Source of the DNA: Thermoanaerobaculia bacterium
GTDB lineage: Bacteria; Acidobacteriota; Thermoanaerobaculia; Multivoradales; JAHEKO01
Direction: 5' to 3'
Assembly: GCA_947259925.1 (NCBI GenBank)
Contig: CAMYOG010000046.1
Span: 41,075 to 105,074, forward strand
DNA length: 64,000 nt
In this document: positions 23,953 to 32,665 of the stretch, piece by piece
How positions within the stretch are numbered: the first letter of the stretch is position 1
Layout: every line of letters starts with the position of its first letter
Position numbers and translations under genes: made by a program
The notes under the pieces: model-generated
Told to the model about the DNA's origin: nothing
The model's input: only the letters and a program-made list of their open reading frames with translations
Database searches by the model: none

Positions 23953-26161
23953 CAAGATCCTGGACCAGCAGCTCGACGAAGTCCGGATCGTCGTGGAGCG
24001 CCGCGAACTCGGGAGCACGGCGGAACTCCTCGCGGGCGGCACCCGCTCGGATCGCGCGCTCGGTGAACTGCAGCGTCTCGTTCTTCAGCCCGGCCAGCGA
24101 GTGCACCTGGGCGGCGGTGTAGAGCACCTCCTGGTCGTCGGGCAGCTCCTCCGCCAGGGCGGAGATCCCGGCTATCGCCTCCTGGTGGCGGCCCAGCTTG
24201 GCGGTCACCAGCCACTTGAGCTGCAGGAGCCCGCTGCGACCGCCCCCGGCGGCGAGCCTCCTGTCGCTGCTGGCCAACGACTTCGTGTACCAGCCGCGGG
24301 CGGACTCGGCGTCATCCACGAGGCTGTAGGTGTCGCCCAGGTTGTTCTCGATCATCGGGTTGCCGGGGTCGATCCGGTCGGCCTGTAGGTAGGCGTCCAC
24401 CGCTTCCTCCATCCGCCCGAGGTAGTAGTAGACGGTGCCCAGATTGTTGGCGGCGGTGTCGTTGGGCTGGAGCTCGAGCGCCCGCCGGTAGAGCGGCACC
24501 GCCTCGAGATAGCGCCCGGCGAAGAAGTAGGTGGTCGCCAGGTGGTTGAGGCTTCGGATGTGGCCCGGATCGAGATCCAGGACCTTCTTGAACTCGACCG
24601 CCGCCTCGTCGAACTGGCCGAGCCGCAGCAGGCCGAGCGCCAGCGCGTAGCGAGCCCGGATCGCCCCGCCCTCCTTGTCGATGCCCCGGCGCAGCTCGGC
24701 CAGCCCTTCTTCGACCTCGCCCTCCCAGATCAGGCTTCGCCCGAGCAGGATGTAGCCGCGCACGTCCTCCGGATCGGCCTCCTTCACCCGCTGGGCCGCG
24801 TCACCGGCGGCCTCGTAGTTAGCGGCCAGCCGCGCCAGCTCGGCGCGCGCGGCCCAGGCAGCAGCGATCGACGGATCGGTCGCGATCGCCTCGTCCGCCA
24901 GGGCCTGCGCCTCGTCGCGGCGCTGCTCGAGCGGGTTATTGCGCTGCTGGAGCGCCAGGGTCTCGGCCAGCTCGCCCTGGAGAAACGCGTTGCCGGGCTC
25001 GAGCTCGAGCGCCCGCCGCAGGTTGCGCTCGGCCAGATCGAGGTTGACCTCGATCGTCGGCCGCCTGCGGTAGGTGGCGCTCTGCTCGAACAGCAGGCGG
25101 GCCTCCGGGTCCGAGACGCGGCGCTCCCAGCCCGCCGCCACCTCCGGTTCCCTTGAATCGTCGGCAACGAAGAACGAGCGCAGTGCCAGAGCGCCCAGGA
25201 TCAAGACCGCCACGACGGCCGCGATCCCCAGCATCCGCCCGAGCCTGCGGGGCGCCGCCGGCGCCGGCTCGAGGATCGCTCCCGTCCTGGCGTCACTGGA
25301 CGCCTCCCCACCGAGCTCCCGTCGCAGATGCCGCAGCTCGTTGCGCACGTCCTTGGCGCTCTGGTACCGCTGCTCGGGGCTCTTCTCGAGACAGTGCTTG
25401 ATGATCCTGGCGAAGTGCCGGGGCAGATCGAGTCGCCGATCGTCGACGTCCCGGGGCACGTCCTTGAGGATCGACGAGATCAGTGACACGGAGGTGTCGC
25501 CCTGGAAGGGTCGCTGGCCGGTCGCCATCTCGTACAGGATCACGCCGAGCGCGAAGATGTCCGAGCGCGCGTCGAGCGGCTTGCCCTCGAGCTGCTCGGG
25601 GGACATGTACGGCACCGTGCCGAGGATGCGCCCCTCCTGGGTCAGGGGCTCGGTGGCGAGCTGCGTGGCGTCGTCGGGCGCCCCGGTCTCCGCCTCGAGC
25701 TTGGCGAGGCCGAAGTCCAGCACCTTCACCCGGCCCTCGGCCGTGATCATGATGTTGGCGGGCTTGAGATCGCGATGGACGATGCCTTTGTCGTGGGCCG
25801 CTGCCAGCGCGTCGGCCAGCGGAATCGCGATCTCGAAGATCCGCTCGAGAGGTGTGCCTTTCGGGGGGATCTGCTCGGCGAGCGACGAGCCCTCGACCAG
25901 CTGCATGGTCAGGAACGGAATGCCACCGTCCTGCTCGACGCTGTGGATGGTGACGATGCTCGGATGATCGAGCGTCGCCAGGGCCTCGGCCTCGCGTTGG
26001 AAGCGCCGCAGGCGCTTGCGGCTCGACGCCAGTCGCTCCGGGAGGACCTTGAGCGCCACCTGGCGTTTGAGCTTGGTGTCCTCGGCCCGATAGACCTCGC
26101 CCATACCGCCCTCGCCCAGCTTGTCGAGGATCTTGTAGTGCGAAAGGGTCCGGCCGATCAT
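23942..26161 (-). CDS. Membrane Ser/Thr protein kinase with TPR domain
   Basis: I take the ATG at 26161, where the kinase domain begins as in its paralogues (MIGRTLSHYKILDKLGEGGMGEVY). The frame is open upstream, but those residues look non-coding. The kinase domain (about 8-275) has the loop Lys at 38, 'HRDLKPANIM', 'DFGLAK' and 'PYMSPEQ'. A membrane span at about 310-330 is followed by about 400 residues of TPR-like repeats ('AERNLRRALELEPGN', 'EFKKVLDLDPGHIRSLNHLATTYFFAGRY', 'YRRALELQPNDTAANNLGTVYYYLGRM'). The TPR part would face the periplasm and could bind protein ligands. It diverges from the RHH/nucleotidyltransferase gene. Confidence 0.85.
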   Translation of the reverse strand: MIGRTLSHYKILDKLGEGGMGEVYRAEDTKLKRQVALKVLPERLASSRKRLRRFQREAEALATLDHPSIVTIHSVEQDGGIPFLTMQLVEGSSLAEQIPPKGTPLERIFEIAIPLADALAAAHDKGIVHRDLKPANIMITAEGRVKVLDFGLAKLEAETGAPDDATQLATEPLTQEGRILGTVPYMSPEQLEGKPLDARSDIFALGVILYEMATGQRPFQGDTSVSLISSILKDVPRDVDDRRLDLPRHFARIIKHCLEKSPEQRYQSAKDVRNELRHLRRELGGEASSDARTGAILEPAPAAPRRLGRMLGIAAVVAVLILGALALRSFFVADDSREPEVAAGWERRVSDPEARLLFEQSATYRRRPTIEVNLDLAERNLRRALELEPGNAFLQGELAETLALQQRNNPLEQRRDEAQALADEAIATDPSIAAAWAARAELARLAANYEAAGDAAQRVKEADPEDVRGYILLGRSLIWEGEVEEGLAELRRGIDKEGGAIRARYALALGLLRLGQFDEAAVEFKKVLDLDPGHIRSLNHLATTYFFAGRYLEAVPLYRRALELQPNDTAANNLGTVYYYLGRMEEAVDAYLQADRIDPGNPMIENNLGDTYSLVDDAESARGWYTKSLASSDRRLAAGGGRSGLLQLKWLVTAKLGRHQEAIAGISALAEELPDDQEVLYTAAQVHSLAGLKNETLQFTERAIRAGAAREEFRRAPEFAALHDDPDFVELLVQDLGDR

Positions 26162-26233
26162 GGCGCCACAGATGAAGCCGGACTCTACCAGCCAGGGTGG
26201 CCAATCGGGGCCGACTACGACCGCCCTCCGAGC

Positions 26234-26299
26234 TTGACTTGCAGCACGGAGGTGGGTATTCTCTCTAAAAGTATGATAAAGTATGACACCCGACATACT
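26234..26299 (+). promoter_or_regulatory. Promoter and probable RHH operator
   Basis: A sigma-70-like promoter TTGACT (26234-26239), 17 bases, TATTCT (26257-26262) points at the RHH/nucleotidyltransferase gene. Immediately downstream are gtatg at 26271-26275, gtatg at 26281-26285 (one helical turn apart) and the inverted catac at 26294-26298. Evenly spaced short repeats of this sort are typical of ribbon-helix-helix operators, and the encoded protein begins with an RHH domain, so autoregulation by a roadblock is likely. This is inference from pattern and position. Confidence 0.5.
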
Positions 26300-26314
26300 G
26301 GCGAGCGTTAAGAG

Positions 26315-27160
26315 GTGAGGTCCAAGAGCCGGCTCACGATCACGCTATCGCCTGATCTCTTGCGGCAAGTGGACAGGATGATCGACAAGCAGAGGATCCG
26401 CAGCCGTTCCCACGCCATCGAGACTCTGCTCCGACAGAGTCTGCAGCCCCGCGTGTCCACGGCGGTCCTCCTCGCCGGCGGGGATCGGCCGGCGATCGCC
26501 GCTCCGGCGATCGCGCCGATCGGCGGCAAGGCGCTGATCACGCGCATGATCGAGCACTTGATGGGCTTCGGAGTCGATTCCTTCGTCGTCCTAGCCGGCT
26601 CGGAGTGCGCCACGATCGAAGCGGTACTCGGCGACGGCGAGCACCTGGGCGCCAGAATCCGCTACGTCGAAGAGCGGCGGCCGCGGGGCACGGCCGGCGC
26701 CCTCAAGGCCGCCCAGCCGTACCTCGAAGAGGGCCCATTTCTCGCACTCCACGCCGACGTCCTGACCAACATCGACATCGGCGATTTCGTCGACTTCCAC
26801 ATTCGTGAGAACACGCTGGCGACCATCGCGGTCAAGCCGCGCAGCGCCGAGGCGACCTACGGCAAGGTGCTCCTGCAGGGCAATCGGATCACTCGCTTCG
26901 TCGACCAGGGCGCCAGCCAGGGGATCAGCATCATCAACACCGGGGTCTATCTGTTCAAGCCCGAGGTCCTCGGATTGATCCCGGACGACCAGCCGTCGAG
27001 GCTGGAGGAAGACGTCTTCCCACAGCTCGCCATGATGGGCGAGCTGAGCGCATTTCTCTTTCAGGGCATCTGGTTCGACGTTCGCGAGCCCGAGAACCGC
27101 GACCGAGCGCAGGCGCGCTGGAGACAGATAGGAGGAGCACGTCATGCCGTTACCGACTAG
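26315..27160 (+). CDS. Ribbon-helix-helix DNA-binding domain fused to a nucleotidyltransferase
   Basis: Residues 1-45 are a CopG/Arc-type RHH domain: strand 'SRLTITLS' then helices 'PDLLRQVDRMIDKQ' and 'SRSHAIETLLRQSL'. Residues about 48-275 are an NTP_transferase (GT-A-like) fold of the sugar-phosphate type: 'AVLLAGGDRP', 'GGKALITRMIEHLMGFGVDSFVV', 'RGTAGAL', 'LALHADVLTNIDI', 'NTGVYLF' and 'WFDVREPENRDRA'. The usual G-x-G-T-R loop after L-A-G-G is missing (D-R-P instead), so nucleotide transfer may be weak or lost and the domain could act as a metabolite sensor. The GTG is needed to include the RHH strand. A putative operator lies just upstream. The fusion is uncommon in my knowledge. Confidence 0.75.
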   Translation: MRSKSRLTITLSPDLLRQVDRMIDKQRIRSRSHAIETLLRQSLQPRVSTAVLLAGGDRPAIAAPAIAPIGGKALITRMIEHLMGFGVDSFVVLAGSECATIEAVLGDGEHLGARIRYVEERRPRGTAGALKAAQPYLEEGPFLALHADVLTNIDIGDFVDFHIRENTLATIAVKPRSAEATYGKVLLQGNRITRFVDQGASQGISIINTGVYLFKPEVLGLIPDDQPSRLEEDVFPQLAMMGELSAFLFQGIWFDVREPENRDRAQARWRQIGGARHAVTD

Positions 27161-27344
27161 ACCGACGCGTCAACCGGCACGAGTGCCGAACGCCACTGGC
27201 GAGCGCCGGCGGGCAACGAGTCGAACCTCTCGAAGCTCGGGACCCGACCGTCGCAAGCCGCGGATATCCGGGGAGTCCGACCGGCTCCAGATCAGGGACC
27301 TGCTCGGCAACTTCTCCGACCAGATCGGCTCCTACTTCCAGTAG
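27144..27344 (+). CDS. Small basic hypothetical protein (66 residues)
   Basis: A strong ribosome site (aggagg, 27131-27136) lies 7 bases before the ATG, and the gene overlaps the RHH/nucleotidyltransferase 3' end by 17 bases, as in a coupled operon. The product is Arg/Ser/Pro-rich and probably disordered over residues 1-45, with a hydrophobic-acidic end 'RLQIRDLLGNFSDQIGSYFQ'. I do not recognise it. It could be a partner of the upstream regulator or a spurious frame. Confidence 0.45.
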   Translation: MPLPTRPTRQPARVPNATGERRRATSRTSRSSGPDRRKPRISGESDRLQIRDLLGNFSDQIGSYFQ

Positions 27345-27399
27345 CCGAAGCACTTCCCTCTCCGCCCCAGACCCGACCGGAGTTCGCTCCGGCTGGAAC

Positions 27400-29124
27400 C
27401 TACTCCTGCTCGACCCAGACGTTGATCGACATCGGAGCACTCAGCGCGTCGCTCCAGATGAAGGCGTCGCTCCAGATGAAGGCGTCGCTCCAGCTGTACT
27501 CGTCGCTCCAGATGAAGGCGTCGCTCCAGATGAAGCCGTCGGCCCAGGCGTAGCCTTGATGGAACTTGTAGCCGTCGCTCCAGACGAAGGTGTCGTTCCA
27601 GATGAAGCCGTCGCCCTCGAGTCCCATCAGGAAGTAGGTGCCGTCTTCGTCGCGGTTGGCGAGGCCGCCGAAGTGTTGCTCGCCCGCGAGATCGAGATCG
27701 ATGTCGAGGCCGCGGTTGGCGCAGCCGGTGGTCAGACCGAAGACGGCATAGCGGGCGTTGACCAGCCCAGCACCTTGCTGGAAGACGCTATAGGCCAGAA
27801 CCAGGTTGCCGTCCAGGTCCTTCAGCGCAGCCGGCCGCGCGGCGCTCATCAGGCGGCACTTGACGTCGTCGGGAGTGAGGGTCGGATCGTATTGGAGTAC
27901 GAGCGCCGCGACGCCAGAGACGACTGCCGCTGCCTGCGAGGTTCCTGACATCGTGAAGTAGCTGGCGCCGTCGTGATATTCGGGATGCTCGACGGCGATC
28001 CGCGCCGACGGCGACATCAGGCCCATGACGTGGCCGCCGGGCGCCACGACCTCCGGCTTGACGAACCCCTCCACCGTGGGACCGGTCGAAGAGAACGAGG
28101 CCAGGAAATCGTCCGCCGGGCTGTTGGACGCCGCATCCGACATGGCACCGACGGTGATCACGTAGGGAACGTTCCCCGGCACCCCGATGGTCATCGCGTC
28201 CGGCCCACGATTGCCGGCGGAGGCTACGACGACGATGCCCGCCCGCCACGCCTCCATGACCGCTTGATTGAGAGGATCGTCCCAGTAGTACGACTGGGGC
28301 TCGGCGCTGAACGACAGGTTCAGGACCCGAATACCGAAGCGTTCGCGGTTCTGGACCACCCAGTCCACACCACGGATCACGTCCAGATAGGTTCCGACGC
28401 CGTCCTCGTCGAACGCCCTGACCATGACCAGGTCGGCGTTCGGGGCGATACCGTTGAACTTCCGGTCGTTGCCCCTGAGCTTGGCTTTGTAGCTGCTGGT
28501 GGCGACGCTCGCCACGTGGGTGCCGTGGCCGCTCCGATCCGCCGCCTCGACGCCGGCCAGGTTCTGCTCGAGAATCGAGCCGGTGGCCTCGAGATCGTCG
28601 ATGGCGTTGTATTGCGCCAGGATGCGCTCGCCGCCGTCAGTGTTCTCGGCGATGCCCTGTTCGATCATCGAGCCCTGGGTCCAGATCCCGGTGTCGAGAA
28701 GGGCGATCGTCACGCCGCGGCCGTCGATGCCCTGCGGATGTAGCTTGTCGGCCTCGATCAGCGATGCGTAGACAGTGTCGAGGCCCTTCTTTTCGATCTG
28801 CTTTTCCTTGCCCCTACCCCTGGAGCTGCCGTTACCACTCTTCTTGGCGATCTCGGCGGTGCGATTCGCGTAGACGCGGACCTCCGAATCGATAGATGAA
28901 AGGGCCGCGATCTGCCCCGGCTCGAGTCGGGCACCCACCGCGTCGATGATCGTCAGGCGGTGGGTGACCTCGCCACCGGCCGCGACCACCGCAGCTGCCG
29001 CCCGCTCGACGGTCTTCGCCTGGACGATCGCGCTCAGCGGTTTGTCTTCGACCGCGGCGGGTGCCGCTGCCGTGCAGACAAGCAGGGCAATCACGAGGAT
29101 CGCGATGTTGAGGAGCTTATTCAC
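27400..29124 (-). CDS. Secreted subtilisin-like serine protease (S8) with hexapeptide tail
   Basis: The GTG at 29122-29124 is chosen because gaaagga precedes it by nine bases; an ATG at 29148 would add eight residues. A signal peptide (VNKLLNIAILVIALLVCTAAA) leads to an I9-like propeptide (about 35-100), then the S8 domain with the full triad: Asp in 'ALLDTGIW', His in 'SGHGTHVAS', Ser in 'MSGTSQAAA'. After the catalytic domain, about 55 residues consist of nine hexapeptides of type D-A-F-I-W-S. The tail may be a cell-surface or polymer-binding module or a sorting signal. The enzyme should degrade proteins outside the cell. Confidence 0.9.
   Translation of the reverse strand: MNKLLNIAILVIALLVCTAAAPAAVEDKPLSAIVQAKTVERAAAAVVAAGGEVTHRLTIIDAVGARLEPGQIAALSSIDSEVRVYANRTAEIAKKSGNGSSRGRGKEKQIEKKGLDTVYASLIEADKLHPQGIDGRGVTIALLDTGIWTQGSMIEQGIAENTDGGERILAQYNAIDDLEATGSILEQNLAGVEAADRSGHGTHVASVATSSYKAKLRGNDRKFNGIAPNADLVMVRAFDEDGVGTYLDVIRGVDWVVQNRERFGIRVLNLSFSAEPQSYYWDDPLNQAVMEAWRAGIVVVASAGNRGPDAMTIGVPGNVPYVITVGAMSDAASNSPADDFLASFSSTGPTVEGFVKPEVVAPGGHVMGLMSPSARIAVEHPEYHDGASYFTMSGTSQAAAVVSGVAALVLQYDPTLTPDDVKCRLMSAARPAALKDLDGNLVLAYSVFQQGAGLVNARYAVFGLTTGCANRGLDIDLDLAGEQHFGGLANRDEDGTYFLMGLEGDGFIWNDTFVWSDGYKFHQGYAWADGFIWSDAFIWSDEYSWSDAFIWSDAFIWSDALSAPMSINVWVEQE
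27446..27607 (-). repeat. Nine 18-bp tandem units encoding W-S-D hexapeptides
   Basis: Units start every 18 bases from 27446 with plus-strand consensus gcgtcgctccagatgaag. Several are identical (27446, 27464, 27518), others diverged. Each encodes D-A-F-I-W-S or a variant such as D-E-Y-S-W-S or D-G-Y-K-F-H. The identical units near the gene end suggest recent expansion. Confidence 0.9.
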
Positions 29125-29555
29125 TGACGGCCGTCCTTTCGCATGCATTTCGAGCCTCGCGCACGGACAATCGACCGCAAAGACCGTTCCGTGCGTATAT
29201 CGCTATCGACGAATCGTTGCGGCGAGCTGCGAGAACTGCCTAAGCTTATGCAAACAAAAGGGTTGTTTGAGATCAGATGGTCCGGGCACGAATCGAGTTA
29301 GTGACGGCTGCGCCAGATTTCACGGGGACGTGGCGGCCGGATCCGTCGGAATTTCGGCGGCTCGGCCCCCGAGGCCGGTTGAAGATCGGCAGGATCCGCT
29401 CCAGCTCTGTCTGTCAGAGTCAGCCCATGACCAGCGTTGAGAAGTGACGGAGTTCGACTTCGGCGCAGAGCCGCTCACGTCATAGAATCCGCCCCAACTC
29501 TGGAGGAGTTCCTCCAGGGAGATCGTCGAGGCCGCCTCGGAGCGGTAGCCAACTG
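29125..29555. other. Divergent intergenic region with 7-bp inverted repeat
   Basis: No gene is supported here. The part 29230-29290 is clearly more A+T-rich than its surroundings and contains a perfect inverted repeat caaacaa-aaggg-ttgtttg (29250-29268). This is a candidate operator or promoter area for the minus-strand protease or the plus-strand cytochrome. I see no clear -35/-10 pair. Confidence 0.35.
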
Positions 29556-29930
29556 ATGAAAAGACTAATCCTAGGACTGATCGCCCTTTTCGCCGCCGGA
29601 TGTGGTGGTGATGATGGTGGAAGTGGCAAAGCGGCTTCGCCCGCGGCAGAGCGGATCGCCACCGGCAAGAAGCTCTACCAGTCGACCTGCGCCGTCTGCC
29701 ACGGTCTCGACGCCAGGGGCCTGGCGATGCTGGGCAAGGACCTGCACGCCAACGAGTTCGTCAGGGGCTTGAGTGATGACGAGCTGCTCGCGTTCCTGAT
29801 CGAAGGCCGGTCGGCAGCTCATCCGCTCAACGAGCGCGGAGTCTCGATGCCTCCCCGAGGCGGCAACCCGTCGCTGAGGGATGACGAGCTGCGCTCGATC
29901 GGCGACTACCTGAGATCGCTCGACAAGTAG
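29556..29930 (+). CDS. Lipoprotein c-type cytochrome
   Basis: The 124-residue protein has a lipoprotein signal with lipobox F-A-A-G-C (Cys16), a Gly/Asp-rich linker, and one class-I cytochrome c domain. The haem site is C-A-V-C-H near residues 46-50, and the likely distal ligand is Met in 'GVSMPPRGG' near residue 99. The helix 'DDELRSIGDYLRSL' closes the fold. It would carry single electrons in the periplasm, tethered to a membrane. No oxidase or dehydrogenase gene is adjacent, so its partners are unknown. Confidence 0.85.
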   Translation: MKRLILGLIALFAAGCGGDDGGSGKAASPAAERIATGKKLYQSTCAVCHGLDARGLAMLGKDLHANEFVRGLSDDELLAFLIEGRSAAHPLNERGVSMPPRGGNPSLRDDELRSIGDYLRSLDK

Positions 29931-30077
29931 CTCAGATCTCCGGGCACAGGCGGCCGCTCGGCCGCCTGGTAGGATCGCGGACGCACTATCAGTTTGGACG
30001 AGGATCAGCTCGCGGGGGGCGGCGGCGCCCCACGCCGGGCGGTCTTGGCCGTCCAACCGGATCGAAAGGAGAAGGAG

Positions 30078-31139
30078 ATGGTCGGTAGCAGATTCAATCC
30101 GTCAGCCGGGGGCATGCGCTGGTCTTGGCGACTCCCGCTCGCCGTGTTCGTCGTCGGCACCCTCGCCCTCGGCGCCTGCGGTGGCGGCGACGCTCCAGCC
30201 CCGCGTGCCACCGAGGTCACAGCGAGCGAGGGCGGGCTTCGGGTGGCCGCCGTCTTCGAGACCCCGATCGAGGAACCGTGGGTCAATCAGATCCATGTCG
30301 CGCTGCTCAAGGCACAGGAGGAGCTGGGGATCGAGTACACCTGGTCCGAGAGCGTCAAGGCGGCGGACTTCGCCCGAGTGATGCGCGAGTACGCGGAGGG
30401 CGGCTATCAGCTGATCATGGGCGACGCCTTCGGCGCCGAACGCATAGCGCGCCGCACGGCGGCTGCCTATCCCGACACCGCCTTCGTCTTCGGCTCCGGA
30501 ATCGGCCCGGCCGAGCCCAACTTCGGCGTCTTCGACAACTGGATCCACGAGCCGGCCTATCTCGCGGGCCTGATCGCCGGCAAGATGACGAAGAGCAACA
30601 CCATCGGTGTGGTCGCCGCCATGCCGATCCCCGAGGTCAACCGGATCACCAACGCCCTGATCGCCGGTGCCCGGGAGGTCAACCCGGACGTCAAGGTCAA
30701 GGTAGCGTTCATCGGCTCGTTCTTCGATCCGCCCAAGGCGAAGGAGGCGGCGCTGGCCCAGGTCGAAGCCGGAGCGGACGTCCTCTACGCCGAGCGTTTC
30801 GGGGTCATCGAAGCGGCCGCCGAGAAGGACGTCTACGCGATCTCCAACATGTCGGATCAGAGTGAGCTCGGGCCCGATCATGTGATCACCGGACCGGTCT
30901 GGGACATGTGGCCGACCGTTCAGCAGGCGATCAAGCTGGTCGAGGCCGGGGTCTTCACGGCTCAGGACTTCGGTGGCTTCTCGTACATGGCCAAGGGCGG
31001 CTCGTATCTCGCCCCCTACCACACCTTCGAAGACCGGCTCCCCGACGAGGTCAAGCAACTGGTCGAAGAGAAGACCGCCGAGATCATGTCCGGCAACTAC
31101 CGCGTCGACGTCGACGAGAGTACGCCCAAGTCCGATTGA
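30078..31139 (+). CDS. BMP/PnrA-family substrate-binding lipoprotein
   Basis: The ATG at 30078 has an excellent ribosome site (aaggagaaggag) and gives a lipoprotein signal ending L-A-L-G-A-C. The mature protein is a BMP-family (PnrA/Med-like) periplasmic-binding fold: 'AVFETPIEEPWVNQIHVALLKAQEELGIEY', 'LIMGDAFGAERIARRTAAAYPDTAFVFGSG' and 'FGVFDNWIHEPAYLAGLIAGKMTKSN' are typical. Family members bind purine or pyrimidine nucleosides and feed a BmpDEF/YufOPQ-type ABC importer, encoded next with a TGATG overlap. The cytosine deaminase at the end of the operon suggests a nucleobase or cytidine-like ligand. Confidence 0.9.
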   Translation: MVGSRFNPSAGGMRWSWRLPLAVFVVGTLALGACGGGDAPAPRATEVTASEGGLRVAAVFETPIEEPWVNQIHVALLKAQEELGIEYTWSESVKAADFARVMREYAEGGYQLIMGDAFGAERIARRTAAAYPDTAFVFGSGIGPAEPNFGVFDNWIHEPAYLAGLIAGKMTKSNTIGVVAAMPIPEVNRITNALIAGAREVNPDVKVKVAFIGSFFDPPKAKEAALAQVEAGADVLYAERFGVIEAAAEKDVYAISNMSDQSELGPDHVITGPVWDMWPTVQQAIKLVEAGVFTAQDFGGFSYMAKGGSYLAPYHTFEDRLPDEVKQLVEEKTAEIMSGNYRVDVDESTPKSD

Positions 31140-32665
31140 TGGTCACGGGAAGCGGCCTGCCGCCGCTCCTCTCGATGCGCGGCATGTCGAAGAGCTTCGG
31201 CTCCGTGCAGGCGAACCAGGACGTCGACCTCGAGCTGTACGCCGGCGACGTCCTGGGCCTCCTTGGCGAGAACGGCGCCGGCAAGACCACGCTGATGAAC
31301 ATGCTGTTCGGCACCTACACACCGGACAGCGGCGAGATCGAGATCGACGGCAGGCCCACCGACATCTCGGGCTCGGCCGACGCCCTCGAGCTCGGCGTCG
31401 GTATGGTCCATCAGCACTTCCACCTCGTGCCGACGTTGACGGTGCTCGAGAACCTGATGATCGGCCGACCGAGCGTCGGCGGGCGACTCGATCGCTCGGG
31501 AGCCCGGGCTCGCCTGGCCGAGATCGGCCAACGCTTCGGGCTGAGCCTGGAGCCCGACGTGCCGGTCTCCGAGCTCGCAGTCGGCGAGCAGCAGAAACTG
31601 GAGATCATCAAGGCGCTCTTCCGCGATGCGCGCATCCTGATCCTCGACGAACCGACTGCGGTGCTGACGCCGCTCGAGACCGAGGCGCTCTTCGGCGCTC
31701 TCCGAGCGATGGCCGGCGATGGGCTCGGCGTCATCTTCATCAGTCACAAGCTCTACGAAGTGCGCGAGATCACGAACCGCGTGGTGGTGCTGCGGCTGGG
31801 CCGGGTAACCGCGACCGTCGACGACACCACGACGACGTCGGAACGCGAGCTCGCCGAGCTGATGTGCGGGCACGAGATCAGGCCGCCGGAGAAGCCGCCC
31901 AAGGAGCCGGCCGAGGTCCTCCTCCACCTCGAGCGGGTCGGCACGGCGGGACAGCCCGGCGTGCAGCTCCAGGACTTGTCGCTCGAGGTCCGCGCCGGCG
32001 AGATCGTCGGTGTCGCGGGGGTCTCGGGGAACGGGCAGCTGGAGCTGGCCGAGCTGATCGCCGGCGTTCGTGAGCCGAGCGATGGTGAGCTGCGGATCAC
32101 TGGCCGCCTGGTTGTCCGCTCCAGCCCCCGCGCGGTCCAGGATCTGGGCGTCGGCCGGATTCCGGAGGACCGTCTGAGCACCGGCCTGATCGCCTCACTT
32201 CCCCTGAGCGACAGCATGGTGCTGCCACGCGTCCACGCGGCCCCTTTCAGCCGCTACGGGATTCTCGACCGAGGCCGCATCCAGACGTTCGTGGAGGAGC
32301 AGATCGAGGGCTTCCAGATCAAGACCGCCGGGCCGCACGTTCGCACCGGCACCCTCTCAGGCGGCAATCTGCAGAAGGCGCTCCTGGCGCGTGAGCTCGC
32401 CTTCGAGCCCCTGGTCGTCCTCGCCGCCCAACCGACGCGCGGACTCGACGTCGGGGCGATGCAGTTCGTGCACGAGCGGTTCCTCGAGGTGCGCGAGGGC
32501 GGAGGTGCCGTGCTGCTGATCAGCGAGGACCTGGAGGAGCTCTTCCAGCTGTCAGATCGCCTGGCGGTGATGTACGAGGGGCGCCTCGTACGGGTCCTGC
32601 CGATCGAGGAGGCCACGGTCCACGAGGTCGGCCTGCTGATGGCGGGAATCGAGAGCGCGCCATGA
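31139..32665 (+). CDS. ABC transporter ATPase, two-domain (YufO/RbsA-like)
   Basis: The ATG overlaps the upstream stop (TGATG). Two ABC cassettes are present. The first has Walker A 'GENGAGKTT', signature 'LAVGEQQKLEI' and Walker B 'ILILDEPTAVLTP'. The second has a degenerate Walker A ('GVSGNGQLEL', no Lys), a good signature 'LSGGNLQKALLARE' and Walker B-like 'LVVLAAQPTRGLDVG'. This asymmetry is normal for RbsA/YufO ATPases, where one site is weak. It energises nucleoside import with the two permeases downstream. The next gene overlaps by ATGA. Confidence 0.9.
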   Translation: MVTGSGLPPLLSMRGMSKSFGSVQANQDVDLELYAGDVLGLLGENGAGKTTLMNMLFGTYTPDSGEIEIDGRPTDISGSADALELGVGMVHQHFHLVPTLTVLENLMIGRPSVGGRLDRSGARARLAEIGQRFGLSLEPDVPVSELAVGEQQKLEIIKALFRDARILILDEPTAVLTPLETEALFGALRAMAGDGLGVIFISHKLYEVREITNRVVVLRLGRVTATVDDTTTTSERELAELMCGHEIRPPEKPPKEPAEVLLHLERVGTAGQPGVQLQDLSLEVRAGEIVGVAGVSGNGQLELAELIAGVREPSDGELRITGRLVVRSSPRAVQDLGVGRIPEDRLSTGLIASLPLSDSMVLPRVHAAPFSRYGILDRGRIQTFVEEQIEGFQIKTAGPHVRTGTLSGGNLQKALLARELAFEPLVVLAAQPTRGLDVGAMQFVHERFLEVREGGGAVLLISEDLEELFQLSDRLAVMYEGRLVRVLPIEEATVHEVGLLMAGIESAP

